Of a stretch of DNA of 53,871 bases, positions 36,100 through 44,838 are shown piece by piece. A program made the position numbers and the translations under genes. The notes beneath the pieces are model-generated. The model saw only the letters and a list, made by a program, of their open reading frames with translations, was not told the origin of the DNA and searched no databases. Source of the stretch: Flavobacteriales bacterium. Lineage in GTDB: Bacteria > Bacteroidota > Bacteroidia > NS11-12g > UBA955. The DNA is taken from NCBI GenBank assembly GCA_947487175.1, contig CANKVM010000005.1:1-53871 (forward strand), given 5' to 3'. Position 1 is the stretch's first letter. Every line of letters begins with the position of its first letter.

Positions 36100-36997
36100 C
36101 TTTTTGTAGTTGTATTTTGAGCGCGTCCAATCCATCGAATCTTTGTTCTTCCCGCAAAAATTGTACCAAAAACAAGGTTATTTGTGTATTGTATATGTCT
36201 TTACTGAAGTCAAGAATATGGGCTTCAATGGTTTGGGATGTGCCATCAACAGTTGGTCGAACACCAATGTTGAGCATGATTTTATACTTGGTTTCTCCAA
36301 TAAGTGTATAGCCAATGTAAACTCCGTTGGGAGGAATTAATTTGTAAGGTTCATCGATTAGAATATTTGCAGTGGGATATCCTAATTGACGACCAAGCTG
36401 TTTTCCTTGAACTACAGTTCCACTTAAAGTATACGGTCTGCCTAATAATTCATTTGCACTTGTTAGGTTGCCACTTGAAAGGGCTTTCCTAATTCTGGTG
36501 CTACTAACCGCAATCTCTTCAATTTCGGAAGCATCAATTTCTTTTACATCGAAATTAAATTCAGATGCCAAAGTGGTCAATTCTTGAAATCCACCTGATC
36601 TATTTTTGCCAAATCGGTGGTCATATCCCACAACCATGCATTGAACATTTAGTTTTTTTACCAGTATTTCATTTACGAATTCTCTGGGTGAAAATTGTGA
36701 AATTTCATGGGTAAATGACAGTACAAGTACATAATCAATTCCCATTTCCAAGATTTTTTTTGCCTTTTCTTCTATCGAAGACAACAGCTTAATGTTGGTA
36801 TTTTGGGGGTCAACAACCAATCTTGGATGCGGGTGAAACGTAATTAATAAACTCGGTTTTTCGTATAAATTTGCCAAGTTAACTACTTGCTTAAGAACGT
36901 GTTGATGACCCAAATGAACGCCATCGAAAGTGCCTTGAGTAATCACAAAACCATTGTTTTGAGGGATGTTTTCAAGGTCAAAAATTAAGCCATTCAT
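36065..36997 (-). CDS. ribF: Bifunctional riboflavin kinase/FAD synthetase
   Basis: A 310-residue cytosolic enzyme that makes FMN and then FAD. The N-terminal FAD synthetase domain has QGTFDGVHLGHQHV (nucleotidyltransferase motif) and VVGYDHRFGKNRSGG. The C-terminal riboflavin kinase domain has GRPYTLSGTVVQGKQLGRQL and YPTANI. I chose the Met at 36997 (MNGLIFDLENIP); the upstream in-frame extension would cross the divergent porQ promoter. A one-mismatch -7 box (GAACTTTG, 37006-37013) lies 8 bases upstream. It overlaps the M23 peptidase gene at its 3' end. Confidence 0.94.
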   Translation of the reverse strand: MNGLIFDLENIPQNNGFVITQGTFDGVHLGHQHVLKQVVNLANLYEKPSLLITFHPHPRLVVDPQNTNIKLLSSIEEKAKKILEMGIDYVLVLSFTHEISQFSPREFVNEILVKKLNVQCMVVGYDHRFGKNRSGGFQELTTLASEFNFDVKEIDASEIEEIAVSSTRIRKALSSGNLTSANELLGRPYTLSGTVVQGKQLGRQLGYPTANILIDEPYKLIPPNGVYIGYTLIGETKYKIMLNIGVRPTVDGTSQTIEAHILDFSKDIYNTQITLFLVQFLREEQRFDGLDALKIQLQKDEAKTRAAQLL

Positions 36998-37024
36998 TCT
37001 GTGTGCAAAGTTCGTAATAAACCC

Positions 37025-37032
37025 TATTTTTG
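37025..37032 (+). promoter_or_regulatory. -7 box TATTTTTG for porQ-cmk
   Basis: A full TAnnTTTG match ending 5 bases before the porQ ATG. With the ribF box at 37006-37013 on the other strand it makes an almost overlapping divergent promoter in a 40-base gap. Confidence 0.55.
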
Positions 37033-37037
37033 CAACT

Positions 37038-38069
37038 ATGAGGATGAAGTTTCTGCAATTTATTTTATTAATTGGAATAATTGCCACTGGAAAAGCCCAA
37101 GTTGGAGGAACGGGAGTTTTTCAAATTTTGGAAGTTCCTTTGCATGCAAGATCTATGGCTTGGGGTGGTTATTTATTGGCTTCACCTACCTCAGATGTAC
37201 AGTTTGCCTCAAATAATCCTGCGTTGTTAAATAAATCTTTGCACAACAATTATGGGGTAACTTACGGTAGTTTTTTACCCGGAGTTTCCAATGGCGGAGT
37301 TGGATATGCATACAACAAAGGAATTCACAATTTTTCTTTTCATGCGCAATACTTGGATTATGGCACAATGAAATCGTTTGATGATGGCGGCAATCCTTTA
37401 GGAACAGTATCTGCAAATGAAACCAAAATCACTTTGGGCTATTCAAGAGAAATTGCAGAAAGGATTACGGTTGGTGCTCAATTGGGTTTTGTTTACAGCG
37501 TTTTGGAACCTTATGTCTCAAATGGTATATTTTCTAATTTAGGAGCGCATTATAATTCTAAAGATACCTTGATTCAAATGGGATTGGTAGTTAAGAATAT
37601 CGGATTTATGCTAAATGCATATAGAAATGCTTCACGCGAGTCTCTGCCTTTTAATATTCAATACGGAGTTTCAATCAAGCCGGCACATATGCCAGTTCGT
37701 TTTCAGATAATAGCACACACTTTACAGAAGTGGGATTTGACCTATACTCAATATTTGAAAACAGGAACAATGGATTTGAATGGACAAGAAGTTATTCCAG
37801 AGGAATCAAATTTCGGTGATAAATTATCTAGACATTTGGCTCTTGGAATGGAATTTATATTGGGTGAACATTTGGGCTTGTTGGTAGGGTACAACCATCA
37901 ACGCAGGACGGAAATGGCTCCTGAAGCACAAAAAGGAATGGCAGGATTTGGATGGGGATTGAAATTTAAAGTTTATAAATTTCATATCACTTATGCGAGT
38001 TCATCTTATTTTCCAGGGTATAACTCAAACATGTTTTCCATTTCTTTGATACCCGCGTTTTTAAATTAA
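37038..38069 (+). CDS. porQ: Type IX secretion system protein PorQ
   Basis: A 343-residue outer-membrane barrel protein with a signal peptide (ending near KAQVGG) and the PorQ start GGTGVFQILEVPLHARSMAWGG. The rest is alternating beta strands ending in a typical aromatic strand. In Porphyromonas, PorQ belongs to the attachment complex with PorU, PorV and PorZ, modifying and anchoring T9SS cargo. It stands divergent from the gldA-porZ run and is followed 3 bases later by cmk, a gene order also known in other Bacteroidota. Met 37038 fits the promoter; Met 37044 is possible. Confidence 0.87.
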   Translation: MRMKFLQFILLIGIIATGKAQVGGTGVFQILEVPLHARSMAWGGYLLASPTSDVQFASNNPALLNKSLHNNYGVTYGSFLPGVSNGGVGYAYNKGIHNFSFHAQYLDYGTMKSFDDGGNPLGTVSANETKITLGYSREIAERITVGAQLGFVYSVLEPYVSNGIFSNLGAHYNSKDTLIQMGLVVKNIGFMLNAYRNASRESLPFNIQYGVSIKPAHMPVRFQIIAHTLQKWDLTYTQYLKTGTMDLNGQEVIPEESNFGDKLSRHLALGMEFILGEHLGLLVGYNHQRRTEMAPEAQKGMAGFGWGLKFKVYKFHITYASSSYFPGYNSNMFSISLIPAFLN

Positions 38070-38072
38070 TTT

Positions 38073-38750
38073 ATGAAAAAAATCAATATTGCAATTGACG
38101 GATATAGCAGTTGTGGAAAAGGTACATTGGCAAAGCAAATTGCCCAATCATTGGGTTATGTATTTATTGATAGCGGTGCAATGTATAGAGCCGTTACTTT
38201 GTTTTTGTTGGAAAGCAATATAGATGTTGCCGACGAAATAGCGATTTTCAAAGCTTTAGACCAGATTAAACTTGAATTTCATCCCTCAAAAGAAAACAAC
38301 AGATTTGAAATACATTTAAACGGAAGAAATGTTGAATCGCTGATACGTGAAATTCATATTGCGAATAAAGTAAGTTTCGTCGCGAAAATTTCTGCAGTTA
38401 GAACGAAACTGGTACAAATTCAACGGCAAATAGGTGAAAACAAAGGAGTGGTTATGGATGGTCGCGACATTGGTACGGTGGTATATCCAGATGCAGAACT
38501 TAAAATTTTCATGACGGCATCAAATGAGGTGAGGGCCCAGCGTAGATTCAAAGAAATGATTCAAGCCGGCAAAAATGTAACCATCGAAGAAGTTTCGGCA
38601 AATTTAATTGAACGCGATTCAATAGATTCTAGTCGTGATAACAGTCCCTTAACACTTAACGATAGTTATCATCTCCTTGATAATTCTCATATTACACCCA
38701 ATCAGCAGTTCGAACTTGCAATGAGTTGGGTAAATGAATTGTTGGATTAA
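38073..38750 (+). CDS. cmk: Cytidylate kinase
   Basis: A 225-residue cytosolic kinase that phosphorylates CMP and dCMP with ATP. The P-loop GYSSCGKGTLAKQIA, the MYRAVTLF segment, MDGRDIGTVVYPDAELKIF and the RRFKEM region are family hallmarks, and the length is normal. It begins 3 bases after the porQ stop, so it is co-transcribed with that secretion gene. Confidence 0.95.
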   Translation: MKKINIAIDGYSSCGKGTLAKQIAQSLGYVFIDSGAMYRAVTLFLLESNIDVADEIAIFKALDQIKLEFHPSKENNRFEIHLNGRNVESLIREIHIANKVSFVAKISAVRTKLVQIQRQIGENKGVVMDGRDIGTVVYPDAELKIFMTASNEVRAQRRFKEMIQAGKNVTIEEVSANLIERDSIDSSRDNSPLTLNDSYHLLDNSHITPNQQFELAMSWVNELLD

Positions 38751-38769
38751 AATAGTTTGTCTAACTTTG
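38738..38769 (+). promoter_or_regulatory. Promoter of tpiA (TTG-N20-TAACTTTG)
   Basis: ATTG at 38738-38741, a 20-base spacer and TAACTTTG at 38762-38769. The tpiA ATG follows after 5 bases, so the mRNA is probably leaderless. The -33 part lies inside the cmk coding sequence. Confidence 0.6.
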
Positions 38770-38774
38770 CGGTA

Positions 38775-39536
38775 ATGAGAAAGAAAATTGTTGCTGGAAA
38801 TTGGAAGATGAATAAAACATTGGTTGAAAGCCAAGCATTGATTACTGAAATTAGAGGAATTGTTAGAGATGAGAATACCAATAAAGCGGAAGTAATTATT
38901 TGTCCTACTTTTTTGGCATTGCCTTCTGCATCAAAATTACTCGATGGAAGCTCTGTGAAATTGGGTGCTCAAAATTGTCATTTTGAAGAAAACGGCGCCT
39001 ATACCGGAGAACTTTCAGCATCTATGTTAAGGTCTGTTGGTGTTTCTCATATTATAATTGGACATAGTGAGCGTCGTCAATATTTTCATGAATCAAATGA
39101 AACGCTTGCAAAAAAAACAACAGCAGTTATAAACCAAGGTTTAACCGTTTTGTTTTGCGTTGGCGAAACTTTGCAAGAAAGAGAATCGGGTTCTCATTTT
39201 GATATTATTAAATCTCAAATTTCTGAGGGACTTTTTCACCTTAGTGTAAAAGATATGTCGTTTGTAGTTGTTGCATATGAGCCAGTTTGGGCCATTGGAA
39301 CGGGATTAACAGCAAGTTCTGAACAAGCTGAAGAAGTGCATGCTTTTATTCGCTCTTTGCTTACAGAAAAATTTGGTGAAGTTATTGCAGAAGAAATTTC
39401 TATTCTATATGGTGGAAGTGTAAAACCTGATAATGCAGCTGAATTGTTTTCGCAAAAGAATATTGATGGTGGATTAATTGGAGGCGCAGCTTTGAAAGCA
39501 CGCGATTTCTTTGATATTATCAAAGCAATAAAATAA
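38775..39536 (+). CDS. tpiA: Triosephosphate isomerase
   Basis: A 253-residue cytosolic glycolytic enzyme of typical length. It interconverts dihydroxyacetone phosphate and glyceraldehyde 3-phosphate. The active site is intact: Lys11 in GNWKMN, His97 in GHSERR and Glu169 in YEPVWAIGTG, with the phosphate-binding GGSVKPDN and IGGAAL loops. The Met at 38775 is the canonical start, and the promoter box 5 bases upstream supports it. It lies between cmk and the large unknown gene. Confidence 0.96.
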   Translation: MRKKIVAGNWKMNKTLVESQALITEIRGIVRDENTNKAEVIICPTFLALPSASKLLDGSSVKLGAQNCHFEENGAYTGELSASMLRSVGVSHIIIGHSERRQYFHESNETLAKKTTAVINQGLTVLFCVGETLQERESGSHFDIIKSQISEGLFHLSVKDMSFVVVAYEPVWAIGTGLTASSEQAEEVHAFIRSLLTEKFGEVIAEEISILYGGSVKPDNAAELFSQKNIDGGLIGGAALKARDFFDIIKAIK

Positions 39537-39586
39537 GCTTCCTTTTTTTACAGTACAATACTTTATTGTATTTTTACGTTTCTCTT

Positions 39587-39591
39587 AGGAG
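39587..39591 (+). promoter_or_regulatory. Shine-Dalgarno-like AGGAG before the 1504-residue gene
   Basis: AGGAG stands 7 bases before the ATG at 39599. It is one of few clear ribosome-binding sites in the window and supports that start over an in-frame upstream one at 39566. Confidence 0.6.
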
Positions 39592-39598
39592 TTTTTCT

Positions 39599-42500
39599 AT
39601 GATTAAATTAAAATTGTTTTTCTTATTGGTGCTTTTGTCACTCAGTAATGCTGCGTTTTCTCAAATTCGTAGTTTTAATTCTGATCCTACCATTTTTATG
39701 AAGGAATTGGAAGACCTTTTTAAAGGGGTTGATGATAAAGAAACCCTGCGAGATTTTGCTATTTTTAAAGAAAACTGGTTAAATGGTAAGTTCACACCGA
39801 ACCAGCAAAAATTCATGATGCAGGTTTCAAATCAGATGTTAACTGATCAAATGCAAGTATTGCCTTATTTTAAATTGTTTTATGGTACTATTACCCGTTT
39901 TCTTGAAAGAAAAATGCCTGATAAAACACTTTCACAATGGCAGGGTATTGCAAAAACAATTTTGGCCAATTCATCTGAAGATTACCTCGAATTTCTAAAA
40001 ACGACTGAACAATTATTTTCATCTAAAACTCTATTTATTAATGAAAATAAAAAATGGTATGTAGATACCAATAATTACGATATTAAACTTGTAAAAGGCA
40101 AAATAGCCATCGATTTTGGCGAAGTTACCTTAACTTGTAAATCACTGAGCGATAAACTCATTATTTCAAAAACCAAGGGGATATATTTTCCTGGTACAGC
40201 AATTTGGGAAGGGAAATACGGAAATACGGATTTTTCTAGAGCCATACCTGAAGATAAAACACTCATTAAATTTGGTAAGTACACCATAAATTTCAATAAA
40301 GCCGAATATCAGATTGATACCGTTACTTTGATATATCCAAAATATTTCAAAGAACCCATTTTAGGAAAGTTTTCTGATAAATTGATGTTTTCTCTAGATT
40401 CAAATACGGTGAAAACAGGTGGATATCCAAAATTCACTTCCTTCAATAACAATTTATTGGTTCGTGGTATTGTTGGTTCTGAGTCCTTTTTTAGGGGTGG
40501 ATTCTCAATGAACGGCGGAGTAATCAACACCCAAACAGTAGATAATAAACCATCAATCATTGATATTTTTTACAAAGGTAAAAAGAAAGTTACCTTGAAA
40601 AGTACAGGATTTCGAATTGCAAAAGGAATAGCAAACTCACCGAATACAGAATTTACCTTATACCTCGATAGTGGAAAAAATATTAGCCATCCTGCGGTTC
40701 AAGTTTCGTTTGTATTTAAAGACAATCGATTAATCATCAACCGTGGAGATGAAGGATTGATGCGCACAGCGTTCAATGATGATTACCATAACATGAGTAT
40801 CGACGTGGAACAAATTCGTTGGAAAATTGATGAGCCGTTTGTTGATTTTGATAATATCAATGACGACAAAGGGGTGAAGTTTGAGTCGAATGACTTCTTT
40901 CGCGATTTTATTTACGAAAAATGGCAAGGGCCTCTTCTGACCAATCCACTAGAAAAAATCAATGCCTATTATCTAAGAACTCCACCAGATCCAATTGCCG
41001 AAAGACTGGATAAAGAAATTAAAACATTGTATGTAAATCCAAAGAGAGATCAAGCCCTGATATCTGTGAAGTTGAAAGAGCTCAGTGAACGAAAAAATAA
41101 TGCAAAAAGGTTAATCAATTTCAAAGAAAGAGGTACATTCCATTTGGATGATTATTGTGGATTTTTCAATTTAGAACCAACACATACCAAACATTTGTTT
41201 ATTGATTTACATGATGCTGGATTTGTAAACTATAATTTCAAAACTGATAGCATTAAAATTAATCGGAAATTGTTCAAGTATAACTTGATGCATAAAAAAG
41301 CCATTGATTATGATGTAATTCGATTAAATTCAGTAATTGCGGCAAAGCCCAATGCAACTTTGAATTTACTCAGTAATGAAATGAATATTGAAGGGGTGAG
41401 ATTTTCCTATTTTTCGGATTCTCAAAATGTAAGTGTGAGACCAACCGATCAAAATGTAGTGCTTACCCAGAATAGAAATCTTCGATTTGGGGGAATGGTG
41501 CGTGCGGGTCGTTTTGATTTTTATGGACAACGCTTCAATTTTTCGTATGAAAAATTTATCATTGACTTTGCCAATATCGATTCGATGCAAATGTTTTACC
41601 CTGATGAAAAAGGGGAACGATTGGTTCCAATTAAATCTGTTTTAAGAAATATTGGAGGGACATTATTCATTGACAAACCCAATAATAAATCGGGAAACAT
41701 CAACTACCCTGAATATCCAATCTTTACGTCGAACAAGGGAAGTGATATTTTGTATGATAAATCAAGTATTCACGGCGGACAGTACAAAGGCGATGTATTC
41801 AAATTTGTGGTAGATCCGTTTACCATTGATAGTTTAGATAACTTTACCATTCAAGGTCTAAGGTTCGAAGGTGAATTTTTCTCTGATGGAATTTTTCCGG
41901 ATTTTAGGCACTATGCTTATATTCAACCAGATTATTCTTTGGGATTTGTGAAAACGACGCCTCCCGGAGGTTATCCAATGTACAGAGGAAAAGGACATGG
42001 TGACATGACAATGAATTTGAGTGAAATGGGTTTTTATGGTGAAAACGGTGAAATCAAATATGAAACAAGTTCTACCAAGTTTACCAAAATTCTCTTATTG
42101 CTAAATGAAGCAAAGGGAGATATCAATTCTTATGATTTAAATCAAAATACCAAATATCCAGAAATTCATGCAGTTAACGCTTCATTGAATTGGAAACCTT
42201 ATGATGACAAATACACCATTACCCAAGGAAAAACGCCAATAAAAATGTTCAATTTTGGGTATGATTTCTTTGGTAAAATTACCCAAAGTCCAACCAATGT
42301 AATTGGCGACGGTTTACTAAAGTGGGATTTGGCAACCTTTGGCAGCAAAGAAATGGTTTTTGCTCCTAAAAAGGCTAAGGCTGAAGTGGGTGAGTTAACC
42401 ATTTTTGCATTGGATTCAACCAAAGTGGTATTTAATAGCAAAAATATTCATGGAACTATGGATTTCGCTACAAGAATGGGTGATTTTGCAACAAATGAAG

Positions 42501-44113
42501 TTGGGCAAATTACCAATTTCCCATTTAATAAATATCAAACCAATTTGAGTGATTACAAGTGGAACATGGATAAGAAAACCATTGAAGCAAAAGTTGGTCC
42601 CGGTATGGGAGGATTAACCCCAGAGTTTTTAAGTACCAATGTTACCCAAGATAGTTTGAAGTTTGAATCGCCAAAAGCAATTTATAATATGGAAGATTAC
42701 ACACTCAAAGCTGAGCAAGTTCCATATATTGACATTGCCGATTCTCGTTTGTTTTTGAAGGATGGAAAAGTGACCATTCGTGAAAATGCAAACATGGATA
42801 CTTTGTTTGAAGCCAAATTAATTGCAAACAGAGATGATAAGTTCCATGAAATTTATAAACTTACAATTAAAGTTCTTGGAAAGAATAGGGTACATGGTTC
42901 TGGTTTTTATCAATACGTAGATAAACTTGCAAAACGTCAAGAATTTTTGTTGGATAGCGTAATTGTAAATAGAAAGAAACACGTTGAGGGAATTGGTGTT
43001 ATTCAAGAAGAAAGAGGATTTACCTTAGATAAGAAAATTGGGTATAAAGGAATTGCCCAAATTGAAAGTAGTGAGCAATTGATTAAATTCTTAGGCTTTG
43101 TCAAACCATTGCACACATTTAAAAATGTATTGCCATCGGCTTGGGTGAGTTTCAGGGATTTTGTTGATCCAAAAGATGTGGTAATTCCATTATCAAATCC
43201 CCGTGATAGACTCAATACAAAGCAGTTTGTTGGTTTATACATTGCAAATGATTCCTCCCACGTTTATCCGTTGTTGTTTTCTGCAAGAAGACGATATAGC
43301 GACAATGATGTTTCCAACGATACTGGTATTTTGTATTACGACCATAAACTAGAAAGCTTTATGGTGGGAAGTGAAGACAAATTGAGAAATGGGGGTACCA
43401 AAGGGAGTTTCATTCAATTCAATGAAAAAGATCATACCATTCATGCCGAAGGTCCGATGGATTTTGGATTAGAATCTGAAAATATTAAATTCAAAAATGC
43501 AGGTCATGCAGACTTGAAAGCTAAAGACAGTACATTCTCCTTTAATTTGGCAATGATGCTTGATTTCCCTCTACATAAAGACTTTGTTGAATATTTGGTA
43601 AACAAAATCAATGAAGGTGGACCAGGTACAGTTGACTTGAATACCGATTTCTTTAAGGATGCGTTGGGAGAAATGATTGCTTCACCAAAGGTATTGCGGA
43701 ATGCAATTTCGGGTATTGAAAAAAGCAACCAACTCAAAGGAAAGGATGAATGCGATTATACATTGGTAATGTCTGACGCAACATTCCGTTGGGACAACAA
43801 AATGAGGGGTATGTATTGCAATGACAATGTAATTATTGCAAGTATCGCAGGAACACCAATAAACAAAGAAGTAAAAGCAACCATGCTTTTGGAATCTAAA
43901 CGATCTGGTGAAAATATGTTTATCTATTTAAACTATGGCGAAGATTTTGTGTTTTTCAACATTACCAAAAGCAAATGTGCGATTTATGCATCTGATCCTA
44001 AGTTAACAGAAATCTTGATTAACACTGCGAATAAGGTTAAAGCGAAAGACTTTTATATCATGCAAACCACCGAAAGAACTGTAGACAAGTTCTTGAAGAA
44101 AATTGAGCGTTAA
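39599..44113 (+). CDS. Very large exported protein of unknown function (1504 residues)
   Basis: I do not recognise the family. The signal peptide ends near residue 21 (AAFSQ). Residues 25-150 look helical (ELEDLFKGVDDKETLRDFAIFKENW). The remainder is almost all short beta strands with repeated Phe/Tyr/Lys/Asp patterns and no membrane helix. Segments such as MVRAGRFDFYGQRFNFSYEK, FESPKAIYNMEDYTLKAE and GILYYDHKLESFMVG read like repeats of a long beta-stacked scaffold, as in LPS- or lipid-transfer bridges, but that is only an impression. It is probably periplasmic or on the outer membrane. No T9SS domain is seen at its end (KFLKKIER). It overlaps the convergent truA stop by 4 bases. Confidence 0.8.
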   Translation: MIKLKLFFLLVLLSLSNAAFSQIRSFNSDPTIFMKELEDLFKGVDDKETLRDFAIFKENWLNGKFTPNQQKFMMQVSNQMLTDQMQVLPYFKLFYGTITRFLERKMPDKTLSQWQGIAKTILANSSEDYLEFLKTTEQLFSSKTLFINENKKWYVDTNNYDIKLVKGKIAIDFGEVTLTCKSLSDKLIISKTKGIYFPGTAIWEGKYGNTDFSRAIPEDKTLIKFGKYTINFNKAEYQIDTVTLIYPKYFKEPILGKFSDKLMFSLDSNTVKTGGYPKFTSFNNNLLVRGIVGSESFFRGGFSMNGGVINTQTVDNKPSIIDIFYKGKKKVTLKSTGFRIAKGIANSPNTEFTLYLDSGKNISHPAVQVSFVFKDNRLIINRGDEGLMRTAFNDDYHNMSIDVEQIRWKIDEPFVDFDNINDDKGVKFESNDFFRDFIYEKWQGPLLTNPLEKINAYYLRTPPDPIAERLDKEIKTLYVNPKRDQALISVKLKELSERKNNAKRLINFKERGTFHLDDYCGFFNLEPTHTKHLFIDLHDAGFVNYNFKTDSIKINRKLFKYNLMHKKAIDYDVIRLNSVIAAKPNATLNLLSNEMNIEGVRFSYFSDSQNVSVRPTDQNVVLTQNRNLRFGGMVRAGRFDFYGQRFNFSYEKFIIDFANIDSMQMFYPDEKGERLVPIKSVLRNIGGTLFIDKPNNKSGNINYPEYPIFTSNKGSDILYDKSSIHGGQYKGDVFKFVVDPFTIDSLDNFTIQGLRFEGEFFSDGIFPDFRHYAYIQPDYSLGFVKTTPPGGYPMYRGKGHGDMTMNLSEMGFYGENGEIKYETSSTKFTKILLLLNEAKGDINSYDLNQNTKYPEIHAVNASLNWKPYDDKYTITQGKTPIKMFNFGYDFFGKITQSPTNVIGDGLLKWDLATFGSKEMVFAPKKAKAEVGELTIFALDSTKVVFNSKNIHGTMDFATRMGDFATNEVGQITNFPFNKYQTNLSDYKWNMDKKTIEAKVGPGMGGLTPEFLSTNVTQDSLKFESPKAIYNMEDYTLKAEQVPYIDIADSRLFLKDGKVTIRENANMDTLFEAKLIANRDDKFHEIYKLTIKVLGKNRVHGSGFYQYVDKLAKRQEFLLDSVIVNRKKHVEGIGVIQEERGFTLDKKIGYKGIAQIESSEQLIKFLGFVKPLHTFKNVLPSAWVSFRDFVDPKDVVIPLSNPRDRLNTKQFVGLYIANDSSHVYPLLFSARRRYSDNDVSNDTGILYYDHKLESFMVGSEDKLRNGGTKGSFIQFNEKDHTIHAEGPMDFGLESENIKFKNAGHADLKAKDSTFSFNLAMMLDFPLHKDFVEYLVNKINEGGPGTVDLNTDFFKDALGEMIASPKVLRNAISGIEKSNQLKGKDECDYTLVMSDATFRWDNKMRGMYCNDNVIIASIAGTPINKEVKATMLLESKRSGENMFIYLNYGEDFVFFNITKSKCAIYASDPKLTEILINTANKVKAKDFYIMQTTERTVDKFLKKIER

Positions 44114-44838
44114 TTCGGGTAAACTACTTTAGTTAAAAACAATCCTTTTGCAGCTACTGAATTACCGGCATCAGATCTGGTTCCGGTTTTAAGTATGGTT
44201 TCAAATTCTTGAACAGACATTTTTCCTGTACCAATTAAAATACTAGTTCCAACCAAGGCCCTGACCATATTTCTGAGAAATCTGCTTGCAGAAATTTTGA
44301 ATATGATTTGTGAACCCTGCTCAAACCAAATTGCCTCGTAAACATGGCAACGGTAATTGTCGGCAGGGGGTAACCCTTTGCAAAAGGCTTGAAATTCATT
44401 AGTGCCTATAAGGATTTTCGCTGCTTGATTCATGGCATCTAAATCCAGTTTTTTGATAAAAGTATACGAAAATCTATCTGTAAATGGATTCGGATTGGTT
44501 TCAATGAAGTACTGATATTCTCTTAACGTTGCATCGAAGCGGGCATGAAAATCATCATGGGTTTGAACACAATTTTTAATAGAAATACTTTTTGGCAACA
44601 TGGCATTGAGTTTGTAAACAAATGCTTCGGGCAATGTCAACTCGTAATCAAAATGAGCGGTATATTCACTTGCGTGAACACCAGTATCTGTTCTACCACA
44701 ACCCATGATTTCTATGGGCTGATTACAAATTTGAGAAAGTTTATCTTGAATTACCTCTTGGATAGTAATTCCATTTGGTTGAATTTGCCAACCATGAAAA
44801 TCAGTGCCGTCGTATGATAAATCGAGGCGGTAACGCAT
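44110..44838 (-). CDS. truA: tRNA pseudouridine synthase TruA
   Basis: A 242-residue cytosolic enzyme that makes pseudouridine at positions 38-40 of the tRNA anticodon arm. The catalytic Asp51 is in GCGRTDTGVHA, and YDGTDFHGWQIQPNG and FLRNMVRALVG are family motifs. Its ATG overlaps the stop of the upstream thiolase gene by one base (TAATG), a classic translational coupling signal. The 3' end overlaps the large unknown gene. Confidence 0.96.
   Translation of the reverse strand: MRYRLDLSYDGTDFHGWQIQPNGITIQEVIQDKLSQICNQPIEIMGCGRTDTGVHASEYTAHFDYELTLPEAFVYKLNAMLPKSISIKNCVQTHDDFHARFDATLREYQYFIETNPNPFTDRFSYTFIKKLDLDAMNQAAKILIGTNEFQAFCKGLPPADNYRCHVYEAIWFEQGSQIIFKISASRFLRNMVRALVGTSILIGTGKMSVQEFETILKTGTRSDAGNSVAAKGLFLTKVVYPN

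Noticed and set aside
39570-39577. TATTTTTA as a -7 box for the 1504-residue gene
   Set aside because: It lacks the final G of TAnnTTTG; the Shine-Dalgarno-like AGGAG is the better signal here.
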